Shown in pieces: positions 25,985 through 35,200 of a stretch of DNA of 64,000 nucleotides. The notes under the pieces were generated by a model. That model had not been told where the DNA came from. It worked only from the letters and a program-made list of their open reading frames with translations, and made no database searches. This DNA is from Streptomyces viridochromogenes (GTDB taxonomy: Bacteria > Actinomycetota > Actinomycetes > Streptomycetales > Streptomycetaceae): assembly GCF_001270495.1 (NCBI RefSeq), contig NZ_LGUR01000202.1, forward strand, positions 23,148-87,147, in the 5' to 3' direction. The position numbers and the translations under genes are program-made. Positions within the stretch are counted from its first letter, which is position 1, and the number at the start of each line of letters is the position of its first letter.

Positions 25985-26068
25985 CTAGGACTTGATGCTG
26001 ATGTCGATACGCGGGGCCTGTTCGGCCTCAGAACCCTGCGGGTCGCTGTCCACAACCTGTTTCTCCAT
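25985..26068 (-). CDS. RiPP precursor peptide, 27 residues
   Basis: Short gene upstream of the radical SAM enzyme. The ATG at 26068 is preceded eight bases upstream by a perfect AAGGAGG, within GGAGGAAGGAGG. The peptide starts MEKQVVDSD, has an acidic Gln/Glu middle (QGSEAEQAP) and ends RIDISIKS before TAG. It has no Cys and no membrane segment. The alternating polar/Ile tail is the likely core, with Ile or neighbouring carbons as methylation sites; the leader would be the acidic N-terminal part. Position, ribosome binding site and the following hairpin make a gene very likely. The core assignment is inference, and no protease or dedicated transporter is adjacent. Confidence 0.8.
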   Translation of the reverse strand: MEKQVVDSDPQGSEAEQAPRIDISIKS

Positions 26069-26116
26069 GATCCACACCTCCTTCCTCCGCTTAGTAGCAG
26101 CTGATGGAGCGGCCTC

Positions 26117-27006
26117 TCATGCACGGCGGTCCAATCCGCCGTCCAGCTCGCGCTGTTTAGCTTGCAAGAGAGACCGGGTGCCTGAGTACCTGAAACCTTT
26201 TAGTACTCCAGCAGGAGGGCTTTGGCCTAGCCTGGTCGTGCCCCCTGTCGTGGTGTAGGGGATCAGCGTGGAAAACTTCAGGTCTCCCATGCGATTCGCC
26301 GATCTGTGGCATCCAGAGACCTGACGTCCCGTCAGTGCCGACGCGTCGCGAGTGGCCACCGTCACGGAGGCCGTTGGCCTGGGTGGCCGACCAGGCGGAC
26401 CGATGGACGGCGGCCGGGCCGTCACCGCGTTGTCGGTCTTGTGGGGACAGCGCGTGACCGTTCCTCCATAGGTGTTGAAGTCGACGCTCCCGGCGAACCA
26501 CAGCGCTGTCCGTGCGTGTGAGGTGGTGGTGCACTACGGCAATCTGACGGCCCGTGAACCGAAAGCGCAGGAATGTCGACTTGATCTTGATGTGCCAGTC
26601 CGCCACTTCCTCTTCCGAGCCGTGCAGCGCTGCGGTGAGCCAGGGAAGCTGCCGGATCTTCAGATTGCCGGGGCGTGTGGCCCGCGCTCACCGCCCCGCG
26701 GAAGCCGTCCAGCAGTCGGTGGTCCTCTCCGAGCTCCGCCGCGACCTAGCCGAGGAGCACATGGGTTCCCGCCGCGCGGCGGGTCAGGGTGAACTCGGCG
26801 TTGAGCGGGGCGTTCCTATCTCTGGCGGCGCGGTGCCGCTCCGCCCGCTGCCCGTGATTGCGCACCATACGCGTGAAACATTCCGATCTTGGGGGTCGCG
26901 GATCGGTGAGATCGGCTGGTGGTGGGCCCAGGGACGTAGGCGGGGCAGGAGTGGGCGCCGTGTCGGCGGTAGTGGCTGACCTGGGCGCGGGTCTGTCTGA
27001 GCGAGC
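26117..27006. other. Promoter region of the RiPP operon and decayed coding sequence
   Basis: 890 bases without an intact gene. The part near the precursor must hold the operon promoter, but I see no clear -35/-10 pair. Between about 26500 and 26830 the minus strand carries protein-like pieces in two frames (NAEFTLTRRAAGTHVLLG then a TAG, VAAELGEDHRLLDGFRGAV, and after a frame change LKIRQLPWLTAALHGSEEEV and KSTFLRFRFTGRQIAVVHHH). This looks like a dead gene of unknown family. Confidence 0.4.
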
Positions 27007-28077
27007 TCAGGAACAGTCCTCGACAAAACCTCGGGCCTGTTCGCTGCGCTCCCACCGGGAGAGGATTTTCCCCAGCTCATCTGCGGCCGGGTAACGCAGC
27101 ATCTGATGGTGGGCGGACTGGATTTGGTGCTCATGCACCGTGCCGGCGACGCTGGGCTGCCAGAGCTGGGCGGTGAGGCCCTGTGGCCGTCCCTGAAGGG
27201 CGGTGAAGAACAGCAGGTCCCCACGGAATTCCCGGGGGGTGAAGCCTCGGGTGAGACGGTCATTGCGTAGCGCGGCGTCGACCAGCTCGTTGGCGTCCTC
27301 CAAGCCTGTCGCCTCGTGCAGTGCCGCGACGACGGAGGAATGGTCTGCGGACCCGGCCTGGCCCGGACTGCCGTCGGCCACGCTCTCCAAGAGTTCGTCC
27401 AGCACTGCCTCGTCCCGGTCACCGGTGAAGACCGAGATCGGGTACGCGTCGACAATGGCCAGCGTGGAAACCTCTTCACCCTGCGACTGCAGCATGGTGG
27501 CCATAGCGTGAGCGATCAGTCCGCCCAGTGACCAGCCGATCAGCCGGTACGGGCCCTTCGGCTGGACCTTCCGGATCCGCGCCAGATACTCCCGGCTGAG
27601 ATCGTCCAGCGAGTCATAGCGAGCGTCGGCCGTGCCCGTGGCCTGAAGTCCGTAGACCGGCTGATCCGTGTCCAGGTGCGGGAGGATCGAGGCATAGCTC
27701 CAACTGAGGCCGAGAATGGGGTGTACACAGAACAGCGGCCGATCGCTGCCGGTAGCTCTGATGGCGAGCAGCGGTTCGGTCAGATTCTCCGCACCCTGCT
27801 GATGCAGCCGGACCGCCAAACCGGCTGGTGTGGGGTTCCGGAACAGATCCTGCACGGCAATCTTGATGCCGAGCAGTGCGCGCAGCCGACGCTGCAACCG
27901 GACCGCCAGCATGGAGTGGCCGCCCAGCGCGAAGAAATCATCCTGCGGGCCTACCCGGTTGACCACAAGTAGGGTGGCGAACATCTCGCACAGGAGGTGT
28001 TCATAGGGATTCGGCTCATGCCGCACCGGGCGGTCGGGAATCGTGGAAGTTCGCGTGGATTCAGTGGACATGGGCAT
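27007..28077 (-). CDS. Free-standing PCP-thioesterase didomain protein
   Basis: 356-residue NRPS termination protein. An N-terminal carrier domain (about 20-95) has the phosphopantetheine serine in FFALGGHSMLAVRL near residue 55. The type I thioesterase domain follows, with nucleophile motif IGWSLGGLIAHA near 186, an Asp in AIVDAYP and the catalytic His in SAHHQMLRYP near 322. There is no A or C domain in cis. The terminal C domain of NRPS-C probably passes the chain to this PCP, and the TE releases it. Its start overlaps the upstream 140-residue gene by 17 bases; CAGGAG supports the ATG at 28077. It is the last gene of the cluster. Confidence 0.9.
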   Translation of the reverse strand: MPMSTESTRTSTIPDRPVRHEPNPYEHLLCEMFATLLVVNRVGPQDDFFALGGHSMLAVRLQRRLRALLGIKIAVQDLFRNPTPAGLAVRLHQQGAENLTEPLLAIRATGSDRPLFCVHPILGLSWSYASILPHLDTDQPVYGLQATGTADARYDSLDDLSREYLARIRKVQPKGPYRLIGWSLGGLIAHAMATMLQSQGEEVSTLAIVDAYPISVFTGDRDEAVLDELLESVADGSPGQAGSADHSSVVAALHEATGLEDANELVDAALRNDRLTRGFTPREFRGDLLFFTALQGRPQGLTAQLWQPSVAGTVHEHQIQSAHHQMLRYPAADELGKILSRWERSEQARGFVEDCS

Positions 28078-28483
28078 CTCGGCTCCTGGATGAGACAGGA
28101 TTCGGAAGGGGCGGGTGCGGGCTGTTCGTCCGGTTAGGCCGACGCAGCGCATCGCGTGCGCGCACCACGGTGACCGACGTCGCCTGTACTGCGGCGCGCA
28201 CCGACCCCAGCGCGTCGCCCAGCAACTCCAGGCGCTCGGCGGGTGGCTGGTCGGCGGGCGCCTCACCCGCGCGGATCAGTAGCAGTGCGGCTTCCAACAC
28301 AGCGAACTGTGCCTCCGCCAGTGGCTCTCGGCGGTCCAGTGACGTGAGCGCCAGCTCCAGCGCTTGCTCGACCGCCAGTAGCCGGGGACGGAGCTCGTTG
28401 GTCGCCGCCACGGTGGTGGCGGTCACGGCTTCAGAGGCACGCACGTGGGCCGTGTCTCTCCAGTTCCTGTCGGTGAGTGTCAT
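28061..28483 (-). CDS. Small helical protein of the NRPS cluster, unknown function
   Basis: 140-residue, largely alpha-helical protein rich in Ala, Leu and Arg (for example LLAVEQALELALTSLDRREP and AQFAVLEAALLLIRAGEAPA). It has no catalytic motif that I recognise and no signal peptide. Its ATG overlaps the MFS stop as ATGA and its 3' end overlaps the PCP-TE start, so it is translated with both and probably belongs to the pathway. A binding or chaperone role is possible, but nothing in the sequence shows it. Confidence 0.6.
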   Translation of the reverse strand: MTLTDRNWRDTAHVRASEAVTATTVAATNELRPRLLAVEQALELALTSLDRREPLAEAQFAVLEAALLLIRAGEAPADQPPAERLELLGDALGSVRAAVQATSVTVVRARDALRRPNRTNSPHPPLPNPVSSRSRDAHVH

Positions 28484-29778
28484 CGTCCGGCCCTCCGCAC
28501 CGGCGGGCCTTCGGCATCGCGGCCCCGGTCTCCCGAGTCGACCTGCTCTGGTCCGCGCGCGACTGCCTTCTCGGAGGTCGTCGGGCTCTCGTCCGCGAGG
28601 GAGGCAACGACCGCAGGGGCCGAGGCTGGCCGGCTCAGTATGGCGATGGCGGCCATGAGTGCCGCGAGCACGATCAGCGCGTACATGATGCGGTAGTCGA
28701 TGATGCCGATCATTGCCGCGCCCGCGGCGATGGATACGGACTGTGTTCCGCCGGACGTCATGTTGACCGCTGACTGCACCCGTCCCTGTAGCCGCGAGGG
28801 GGTGTAGAGGTGTGTGGCCGTTCCCATCGCCACGATCACCATGGGCATGCCGATTCCGTTCAGCGCGACGCCGAGCAGGAACAGATTCGTCTCGCGGGTG
28901 ACGCACAGGCACATCGCTACCGCCACCACGCTGTAACCCACACCGCTGATCCGGCTCTCTCCGAACCGTTTGACCAGGGGACCGGCCAGCAGGCCGCTCA
29001 GTACCGAACCGGCCCCCTGGACGGACGCGGCGATGCCGAAGAAGGTGGCAGGCAGGCCCAGCCCTTCATCAATGGCGGCGAAGGCCGCGCTCTCGAGCAG
29101 TCCGGCGACGAGCATGAAGCTGGCGATCGCCGCCGTCAGCCGAAACAACAACGGCACCTGATGTATGTACCGGAATCCGGCGGCGATCTGGGTACGGAAT
29201 CGCTCGCCGGAGGCTGCGGGCAGCGATTCGGTCACTTTGATGGAGGCCAGCATCACCATGGCCACCACAAACGTCATGGCGTCCGCCAGGGCCAGGAATC
29301 CCCCGCCCCATGCCGCGTAGATCCCGGCACCGACGGCTGGGGACGCGATGCGCACCCCCTCTCGGGTCGCGATCAGCAGCGACCTGGCCTGTGCCGCGTC
29401 GGAGGACGGCAGCAGGTCCTTGAGCAGGGCGTTCCGTGCTGGGGTGTTGAAGAGGATGCCGTAGCAGAACGCCACCAGATACAGGATCCATAGCTGATCG
29501 GTGGTGCGGACCATCAGCAGGGAGAGGACGATCAGGGCCATGCCGCCGTACATCCACAGCAGCAGCGGTTTTCTGTTGACCCGGTCGACGAGGTAGCCCA
29601 TCAGCGGGGAGCCGAGTCCGGGCACTGTGAGGAACAGGAAGACCAGGCCGGCTGAGGCATCCGAGCCAGTCAGTTCCTTGGCCCAGATAGCCAGCGAGAG
29701 GTACATGGCACTATCACCGAAGCTGGATACCGTCTCTCCGATCAGCAGCCGGCGGAAGCGCGCATTGCGCAGAATCAT
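28480..29778 (-). CDS. MFS exporter of the NRPS cluster
   Basis: 432-residue major facilitator with about 12 membrane segments. The early motif A-like loop is GYLVDRVNRKPLLLW, preceded by FGDSAMYLSLAIWAKELTGS, as in MFS_3/enterobactin-exporter-like proteins. A 40-residue charged tail follows the last segment. It probably exports the peptide product and gives self-resistance. AAGGAG lies ten bases before the ATG at 29778; a GTG four codons earlier is too close to it. It is separated from the LOG gene by 205 bases and coupled downstream by ATGA. Confidence 0.88.
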   Translation of the reverse strand: MILRNARFRRLLIGETVSSFGDSAMYLSLAIWAKELTGSDASAGLVFLFLTVPGLGSPLMGYLVDRVNRKPLLLWMYGGMALIVLSLLMVRTTDQLWILYLVAFCYGILFNTPARNALLKDLLPSSDAAQARSLLIATREGVRIASPAVGAGIYAAWGGGFLALADAMTFVVAMVMLASIKVTESLPAASGERFRTQIAAGFRYIHQVPLLFRLTAAIASFMLVAGLLESAAFAAIDEGLGLPATFFGIAASVQGAGSVLSGLLAGPLVKRFGESRISGVGYSVVAVAMCLCVTRETNLFLLGVALNGIGMPMVIVAMGTATHLYTPSRLQGRVQSAVNMTSGGTQSVSIAAGAAMIGIIDYRIMYALIVLAALMAAIAILSRPASAPAVVASLADESPTTSEKAVARGPEQVDSGDRGRDAEGPPVRRAGR

Positions 29779-29983
29779 GATGCCTGTCACTCCTTGCTCT
29801 CTGCTCTGTCCGGGACCGCCGCCCGTCCCGCCGGCCCAAGTGGCCCGGTCGGGCCGTACGGAGCGTCTGTTGAGGCTCAGTGGGTCCGGTGGCCTTGGGC
29901 GAGGCGGGACAGGCCTGCTCCAGTGGCCTTGAGGAATTGCCGTGCTGTCGTCAGGACCGGGAGTGGTGCCGTCGGCTTGGTAC

Positions 29984-30586
29984 TCATGTGGACTGCCCGG
30001 CCAGGGCCGGACCGGCGTCCACCTCTCGGCTGTCCGGGGCGAGCAGATCGAGGGCTTCCTCCACGTCATCGGCCGAGCGCACCATGTCTCGCTCGACCGA
30101 GGTGAGGAAGCCCTCCCGCACCACGTGGTCGAGGAAGCTCAGCAGCGGGTCGAAGTAGCCGCTGGCGTTGACCAGCACGGTCGGCTTGCTGTGCATGCCG
30201 AGCTGGTTCCAGGTCGCCACTTCCATGAGTTCGTCCAGGGTGCCGAGTCCGCCCGGCAACACGGCGAAGGCGTGGGACAGCCGGTACATGAGGGCCTTGC
30301 GCTCATGCATGGAGCGGACAACGAAGATTTCCCCTGGGGCTGCGTCCGAGCGCTCTCGCTCGTGGAGTTCGGTGGGAATCACCCCGGTCACCGAGACGCC
30401 GTGGCGCAGCGCCGTCCTGGCCACCGTGCCCATCACGCCGACGCCGCCGGCGCCGTAGACCAACCCCAGGCTTCGGCGGCCCATCGCGGCGCCGAACTCC
30501 TCGGCCAGGGCGAGATGTTTGGTGGTTGCACCGGGACGCGCTCCACAGAAGACTGCTATCCGTGTGCCGGTCTGAACAGAGGGCAT
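29984..30586 (-). CDS. LOG-family protein (nucleoside monophosphate phosphoribohydrolase type)
   Basis: 200-residue Rossmann-fold LOG/TIGR00730 protein. IAVFCGARPG, GLVYGAGGVGVMG and the active-site motif PGGLGTLDELMEV with the upstream SMHERKALM are all present. Family members cleave N6-modified AMP to release cytokinin-type bases; in biosynthetic clusters their role is often unclear. Placement inside the NRPS gene train suggests a pathway or tailoring role, but that is inference. GGAG seven bases upstream favours the ATG at 30586 over the GTG at 30598. Confidence 0.85.
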   Translation of the reverse strand: MPSVQTGTRIAVFCGARPGATTKHLALAEEFGAAMGRRSLGLVYGAGGVGVMGTVARTALRHGVSVTGVIPTELHERERSDAAPGEIFVVRSMHERKALMYRLSHAFAVLPGGLGTLDELMEVATWNQLGMHSKPTVLVNASGYFDPLLSFLDHVVREGFLTSVERDMVRSADDVEEALDLLAPDSREVDAGPALAGQST

Positions 30587-30684
30587 GGCTATCTCCACAG
30601 GTGAATGAGTGGACGAAAGATGGGGATGCGCGGCCCGAGCCAGGTGCCTGCCCGGGCCTGTGGAACGGGAGTGCCGGACCGGCC

Positions 30685-31989
30685 CTAGAGCCGAAGCACC
30701 GTCTGCAGAAGTACGTCGGCGCCGGCGACCAGGTCGTCCGGAGCTGTGTTTTCCCAGGGGACATGGCTGACCCCACCGATGCTGGGGACGAAGATCATGC
30801 CGATGGAAGTGATATTCGCGACCACCTGCGCGTCATGACCGGCCCCGCTGGGCAGCCTCTCGTAGGCCAGGCCCAGGTCCTTCGCTGATGCGGCGATGGC
30901 TTCCCGCAATCGGTCGTCGGTCTGCACTGGATCGGTGCGTATCGTCCCTTCCACAGAGATGCGCACGTCGCCCCGGTTGGCCACGCTGGCCAGCGCTCCG
31001 CTCAACGTGGCCTCGGCGGCGGCGAGCCGCTTTGCCGAACTGTCCCTGAGATCGACGCTGAACCGCACAGTCTCGGGAATGGTGTTGGATGAGTTCGGCG
31101 ACACCTCCAGCCATCCGACGGTGGCCACTCGGCACAGCTCCTCCTCGCGAGCCAGCCGCTGTACGGCGATGATCGCGTGGGAGGCGGTGATCAGGGGATC
31201 CCGACGCCCCTCCATCGGCGTGGTGCCTGCGTGGCCGGGCTCCCCATGGATCACTACGGTGAACTGGGTACGTCCGGTGATCGAGTCGACGACACCGATG
31301 GGCTTGCCCAGTCGCTCCAGCACCGGGCCCTGCTCCACATGCAGCTCCAGGTAGGCGGCGAGCGAGCCCGGCGGCCAGGCGGCCGACCTCAGGTCGGACA
31401 GATCACCGCCGGCCAGGGCCAGCGCATCCCGCAGCGGCTTGCCGGAGTAGTCCACGGGGTCGCTCGGTAGGTCGTCCACTCGCCCGGCGAGCACCATGGA
31501 ACCCCAGAAAGGCTGAGGGAAGAGCGCCCCCTCCTCGTTAGCGAAGGCCACCACGGTGACCTCACAACTGGTGTCGGTGGCAGAGGCGTTGAGCGTCTCT
31601 AGCACTTCGAGACCGGCCAATACGCCGTAGGCGCCGTCGAGCTTGCCGCCGTTGGCAACGGTGTCCAGATGGGAACCGATGAGCACGCGAGGCTTGCTCG
31701 GCCGGTCGCCGTTTCCGGCCGGGCACCGGATGAGGACATTGCCGCCGGCGTCGATGACCGTCTCCAGTCCAGCATGCCGTGCCTCCCGGGCTAGGCAGGT
31801 CCGTGCCTCCCGGTCGGTCTCGCTGAAGCCCAGCCGGTTGATGCCACCGTCCTTGCCGCGGCCGATCGCCGCGAACCGTTCGATCCGGTCGAGCAGACGG
31901 GCGCCGTCGACACGCCCTGGGGTCCCGGTCCTGGAGGCGCGGGAGGGGGGTGCCGCACCGTCGCCAGAGGTCACAGCGGGATTACGCAT
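30685..31989 (-). CDS. M20-family N-carbamoyl-L-amino-acid hydrolase / allantoate amidohydrolase-like enzyme
   Basis: 434-residue zinc-dependent amidohydrolase. Metal ligands are in [19 protein letters not shown] (about 100-118), [10 protein letters not shown] and [12 protein letters not shown], and the dimerisation-domain motif [18 protein letters not shown] is intact. Family members hydrolyse N-carbamoyl amino acids, ureidopropionate or allantoate. In a cluster that starts with a carbamoyltransferase it could remove or recycle a carbamoyl group. Its start overlaps the MbtH stop by 8 bases. It is followed by LOG after 98 bases. Confidence 0.85.
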   Translation of the reverse strand: MRNPAVTSGDGAAPPSRASRTGTPGRVDGARLLDRIERFAAIGRGKDGGINRLGFSETDREARTCLAREARHAGLETVIDAGGNVLIRCPAGNGDRPSKPRVLIGSHLDTVANGGKLDGAYGVLAGLEVLETLNASATDTSCEVTVVAFANEEGALFPQPFWGSMVLAGRVDDLPSDPVDYSGKPLRDALALAGGDLSDLRSAAWPPGSLAAYLELHVEQGPVLERLGKPIGVVDSITGRTQFTVVIHGEPGHAGTTPMEGRRDPLITASHAIIAVQRLAREEELCRVATVGWLEVSPNSSNTIPETVRFSVDLRDSSAKRLAAAEATLSGALASVANRGDVRISVEGTIRTDPVQTDDRLREAIAASAKDLGLAYERLPSGAGHDAQVVANITSIGMIFVPSIGGVSHVPWENTAPDDLVAGADVLLQTVLRL

Positions 31990-32200
31990 CGCTGTCACCC
32001 ATCGCCGTGACCAGGCTCTTGGGCCGCATGTCTGTCCAGTTGGCTTCGACAAAGTCGAGGCAGGTCTGCCGGTCGGCCTCGCAGTGAGCCACGTTCCAGC
32101 CGGCCGGTACCTCGATGAACGTCGGCCACAGGGAGTACTGACCCTCATCGTTGATCAGGACCAGGAAGGTGCCTTCACTGTTGTCGAAGGGGTTGGACAT
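31982..32200 (-). CDS. MbtH-like protein
   Basis: 72-residue NRPS accessory protein that binds and activates adenylation domains. The family signature is complete: [36 protein letters not shown] and [15 protein letters not shown]. It lies 22 bases after NRPS-C with GGAGG before its ATG, and its stop overlaps the M20 hydrolase start. At least the Thr-type and Asn-type A domains of NRPS-B are likely partners. Confidence 0.95.
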   Translation of the reverse strand: MSNPFDNSEGTFLVLINDEGQYSLWPTFIEVPAGWNVAHCEADRQTCLDFVEANWTDMRPKSLVTAMGDSDA

Positions 32201-32222
32201 GGGATGCCTCCTTGGTTTGAGG

Positions 32223-35200
32223 TCAGCGGCTGGTGTGGCGCTGACCGGCGATCGAGCCGGTGTGCTGCTGGGCGAGGCCCGCCGCTGTCGCGGTACGGGC
32301 CGTGGCTGCCGTGGCGAACTCGCGTACAACTCCGTCTAGTTCGCTGCGAATGCGCTGCGCTGTGGCAGGGTCGAACAGCTCTGTGCAGTAGCTGAGGTGG
32401 CACTGGAGACCACCGGACGGTCCCTCGCGGTCGTCGACGAAAGCGAAGGCCAGATCGAACTTGGCGGAGGCCGAGCTGGTCGGCAGGGCCTCGGCTGAGA
32501 TGTCCCCGAAGCGCGGGAGTTCTGTGTCGGCCCGGACGCAGGTCACATCGGTCTGGAACAGCGGGTTGCGGTTGGCTTGGCGCGGGGGTCGCAGTTCCAT
32601 CACCAGGCGGTCGAAGGGGATGTCCTGGTGGGCGTACGCGCTCAGTGCAGACTCCCGGGTCCGGGCGATCAGTTCGGGGATGCTGGGGTCACCGGATGTG
32701 TCGACGCGCAGAGTTACGGTGTTGACGAAGTGCCCCAGGACCTCGCCCAAGCCTTCGTCGAGCCGTCCGGCGACCGGAGTGCCGAGGGGGATGTCGCTGC
32801 CGGCGCCGAGCCTCGTCAGGAGAGCGGCCACGGCGGCTTGGGCCACGGTGAGCAGTGAGGTGCCGGACCTGGCGGCCAGTGCCTCCAACTGGTCCAGCAC
32901 CTCCGGCTCCCAGCCGAGGATGAGCTCCCTAAAGGTCAGCGAAGCCCCCTCCGGCCTTGGATGGTCATAGGGCAGGAGGATCTCCGCGGGAAGGTCGCGG
33001 AGGGTTCGCCGCCAGTGGTCGAGCTGGTGCCGGGCGAAGATGGTCGGGGCTTCGGGGGTGCCGAGCAGAGTGTGGTGCCAGCGCGCGTAGTCGGCATAGC
33101 TGAGGTGGAGGGCAGGCCAGTCGGGGACTTGGCCATTAGCACGGGCTTGGTAGGAAGTGGCGAGCTCCTGCCACAGAATGTCCATGGACCAGCCGTCGAT
33201 GGCGAGGTGGTGGATGACCAGCGACAGCACATGCCGGGTGCCGTTGGTTCCGCTGATCCGGAAAAGACAGGAGCGCACGGGCAGTTCGGCCTCGATGTCG
33301 AACTCCCGCGCGCTCTCACGCTCCAGCAAGCCGGGAAGGTCTTCATCCGTGGCGGTGACGACGGTGAGTAGCTGAGGAAGCTCCTCAACGGGCAGGGTCC
33401 GCGGGGTCGGCTCGCCATCATCGTCAGGAATGAGGGTCCGCAACGCATCATGCCGAGAGACGACATCATTCAGGGCCTGAGCGAGTGCGGTGTGGTCCAG
33501 GGGGCCGGTGAGCTGGACGGCGAGTGGGACGTTGTAAGCGGAGCGGTAGCCGTCGAGTTGGTGGAGGAACCACAGCCCTCTCTGGACGGGCGCGAGCAGG
33601 GGGGCCTGACCGGCTGCTGCGCCGGGCCTCAGGGGCGGCCGGTGGAGCGCAGGAGACTCCCCGTCGTACAGCAGCGTGGCCAGGGCCTGCGGTGTCGGGT
33701 GATCGTAGACCTCGCGTGCCGTGAGGTCGCAGCCGAACTCCTTGCGGATCTGGGCGCAGAGCCGCAAGATCAGCAGTGAGTTGCCACCTGCCGCGAAGAA
33801 GTCCTCACGTGGATGGACGTCCGATATGACCAGGATCTTCGCGAAGAGAGCACACAGCCGTCGTTCGACCGCGGTGCGGGCCTGGTCACCGGGCGAGGAA
33901 TGTGGCCCGGCCCGCTCGGGAGCGGGCAGGGCCTCTCGGTCGATTTCGCCGTTGCCGCCGTGCGGCAGGGCGTCGAGTGTGAGGAAGGCGGACGGCATCA
34001 TCGGACCGGGCAGGCGGTTGGAGAGGTCCTTCCGCAGTCTGTCCGGGGAGAAGTGCTGTGGGTCTTCCGGCACGAGGTAGGCGATGAGACGTTTGTCGTC
34101 GGCGCCGTCTTCGTGGATGGTGACGTAGCACTGGCGTATGGCGGGATGAGTGGCGATGGTGTGCTGGACTTCGCCGGGTTCGACATGGAATCCGCGGATC
34201 ACCGTCTGGCCGTCGGCGTGGCCGAGGAAGTCCAGGCGGCCGTCGGGGGTCCAGCGGGCGAGATCGCCGGAGCGGTACATCCGCTCGCCCGGATCCCCGA
34301 AGGGGTGGGCCACAAACCGTTCGGCGGTGAGGCCGGGCTGCTGGAGGTAGCCGCGGGCCAGTCCCTCGCCTGAAAGATAGAGCTCGCCGGGTACTCCTGG
34401 CGGGCAGGGCCGCAGCCGTTCATCGAGGACGTAGGACCGCATATTGACCAGCGGGGTACCGATCGCTACGCGTGTGCGCTCGGTACCCGATGCGTCCGGA
34501 GGGCTGACGGAGTGGCTGGTGGCGAAGGTGGTGGTCTCGGTGGGGCCATAGCCGTTGACCACTGTGGTGTCGGGGCAGTGCTCATGGAAGCGGCGCACCG
34601 TGGCTGCGAAGACGTCGCCGCCGGTCCATACCTCGTGGAGGCCGTTGAGGACGGTGGGGTCGAGGTCCGTGAGTTGTTGGAAGAGCTCCGCGGATAACCA
34701 TGCTGCCGTCACCGCTCCGTCCTTCAACGTCCGCATCAGGGTGGGCAGAGCGAGTTCGCCGGGGGCTGCGACATGGACTCGGCTTCCGGCGAGAAGCGGG
34801 ACCCAGAGTTCGTACGTGGAGATGTCGAATGCGAGCGGGGAGTGGAACAGGACGCACTGGTGTGTGCCATTGGTCCAGCGGTGGTCGGTGGCGAAGTCGG
34901 TGATGTTGCGGTGAGTGGCCGCGATACCTCGAGTGGGCTCGGTCGCTCCGGAGGCGTACATCACGCAGGCCAGCTGATCGGGGTGTGGGTCGGGCAGTGC
35001 CGCCGACGGGGCGTCGGTACCGTCTGCGGACCGGCCGTCGAGGGTGTGGACCCGAGCCGGAAGTGTGCCAGTGAGGTGGGTGGCGGTGGAATCGACGAGA
35101 ATGATCCGCGGGTTGGCCTGCAGGACGATGTGATGGATCCGGTCCGCGGGGTCGGTGCTGCGCAGTGGGAGGTAGGCAGCGCCGGTCTTGAGGACGGCCA

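Noticed and set aside
26117..26291. 57-codon minus-strand frame starting MGDLKFSTLIPYTTTGG upstream of the RiPP precursor
   Set aside because: No ribosome binding site, no recognisable family, and it occupies the expected promoter region; kept as non-coding.
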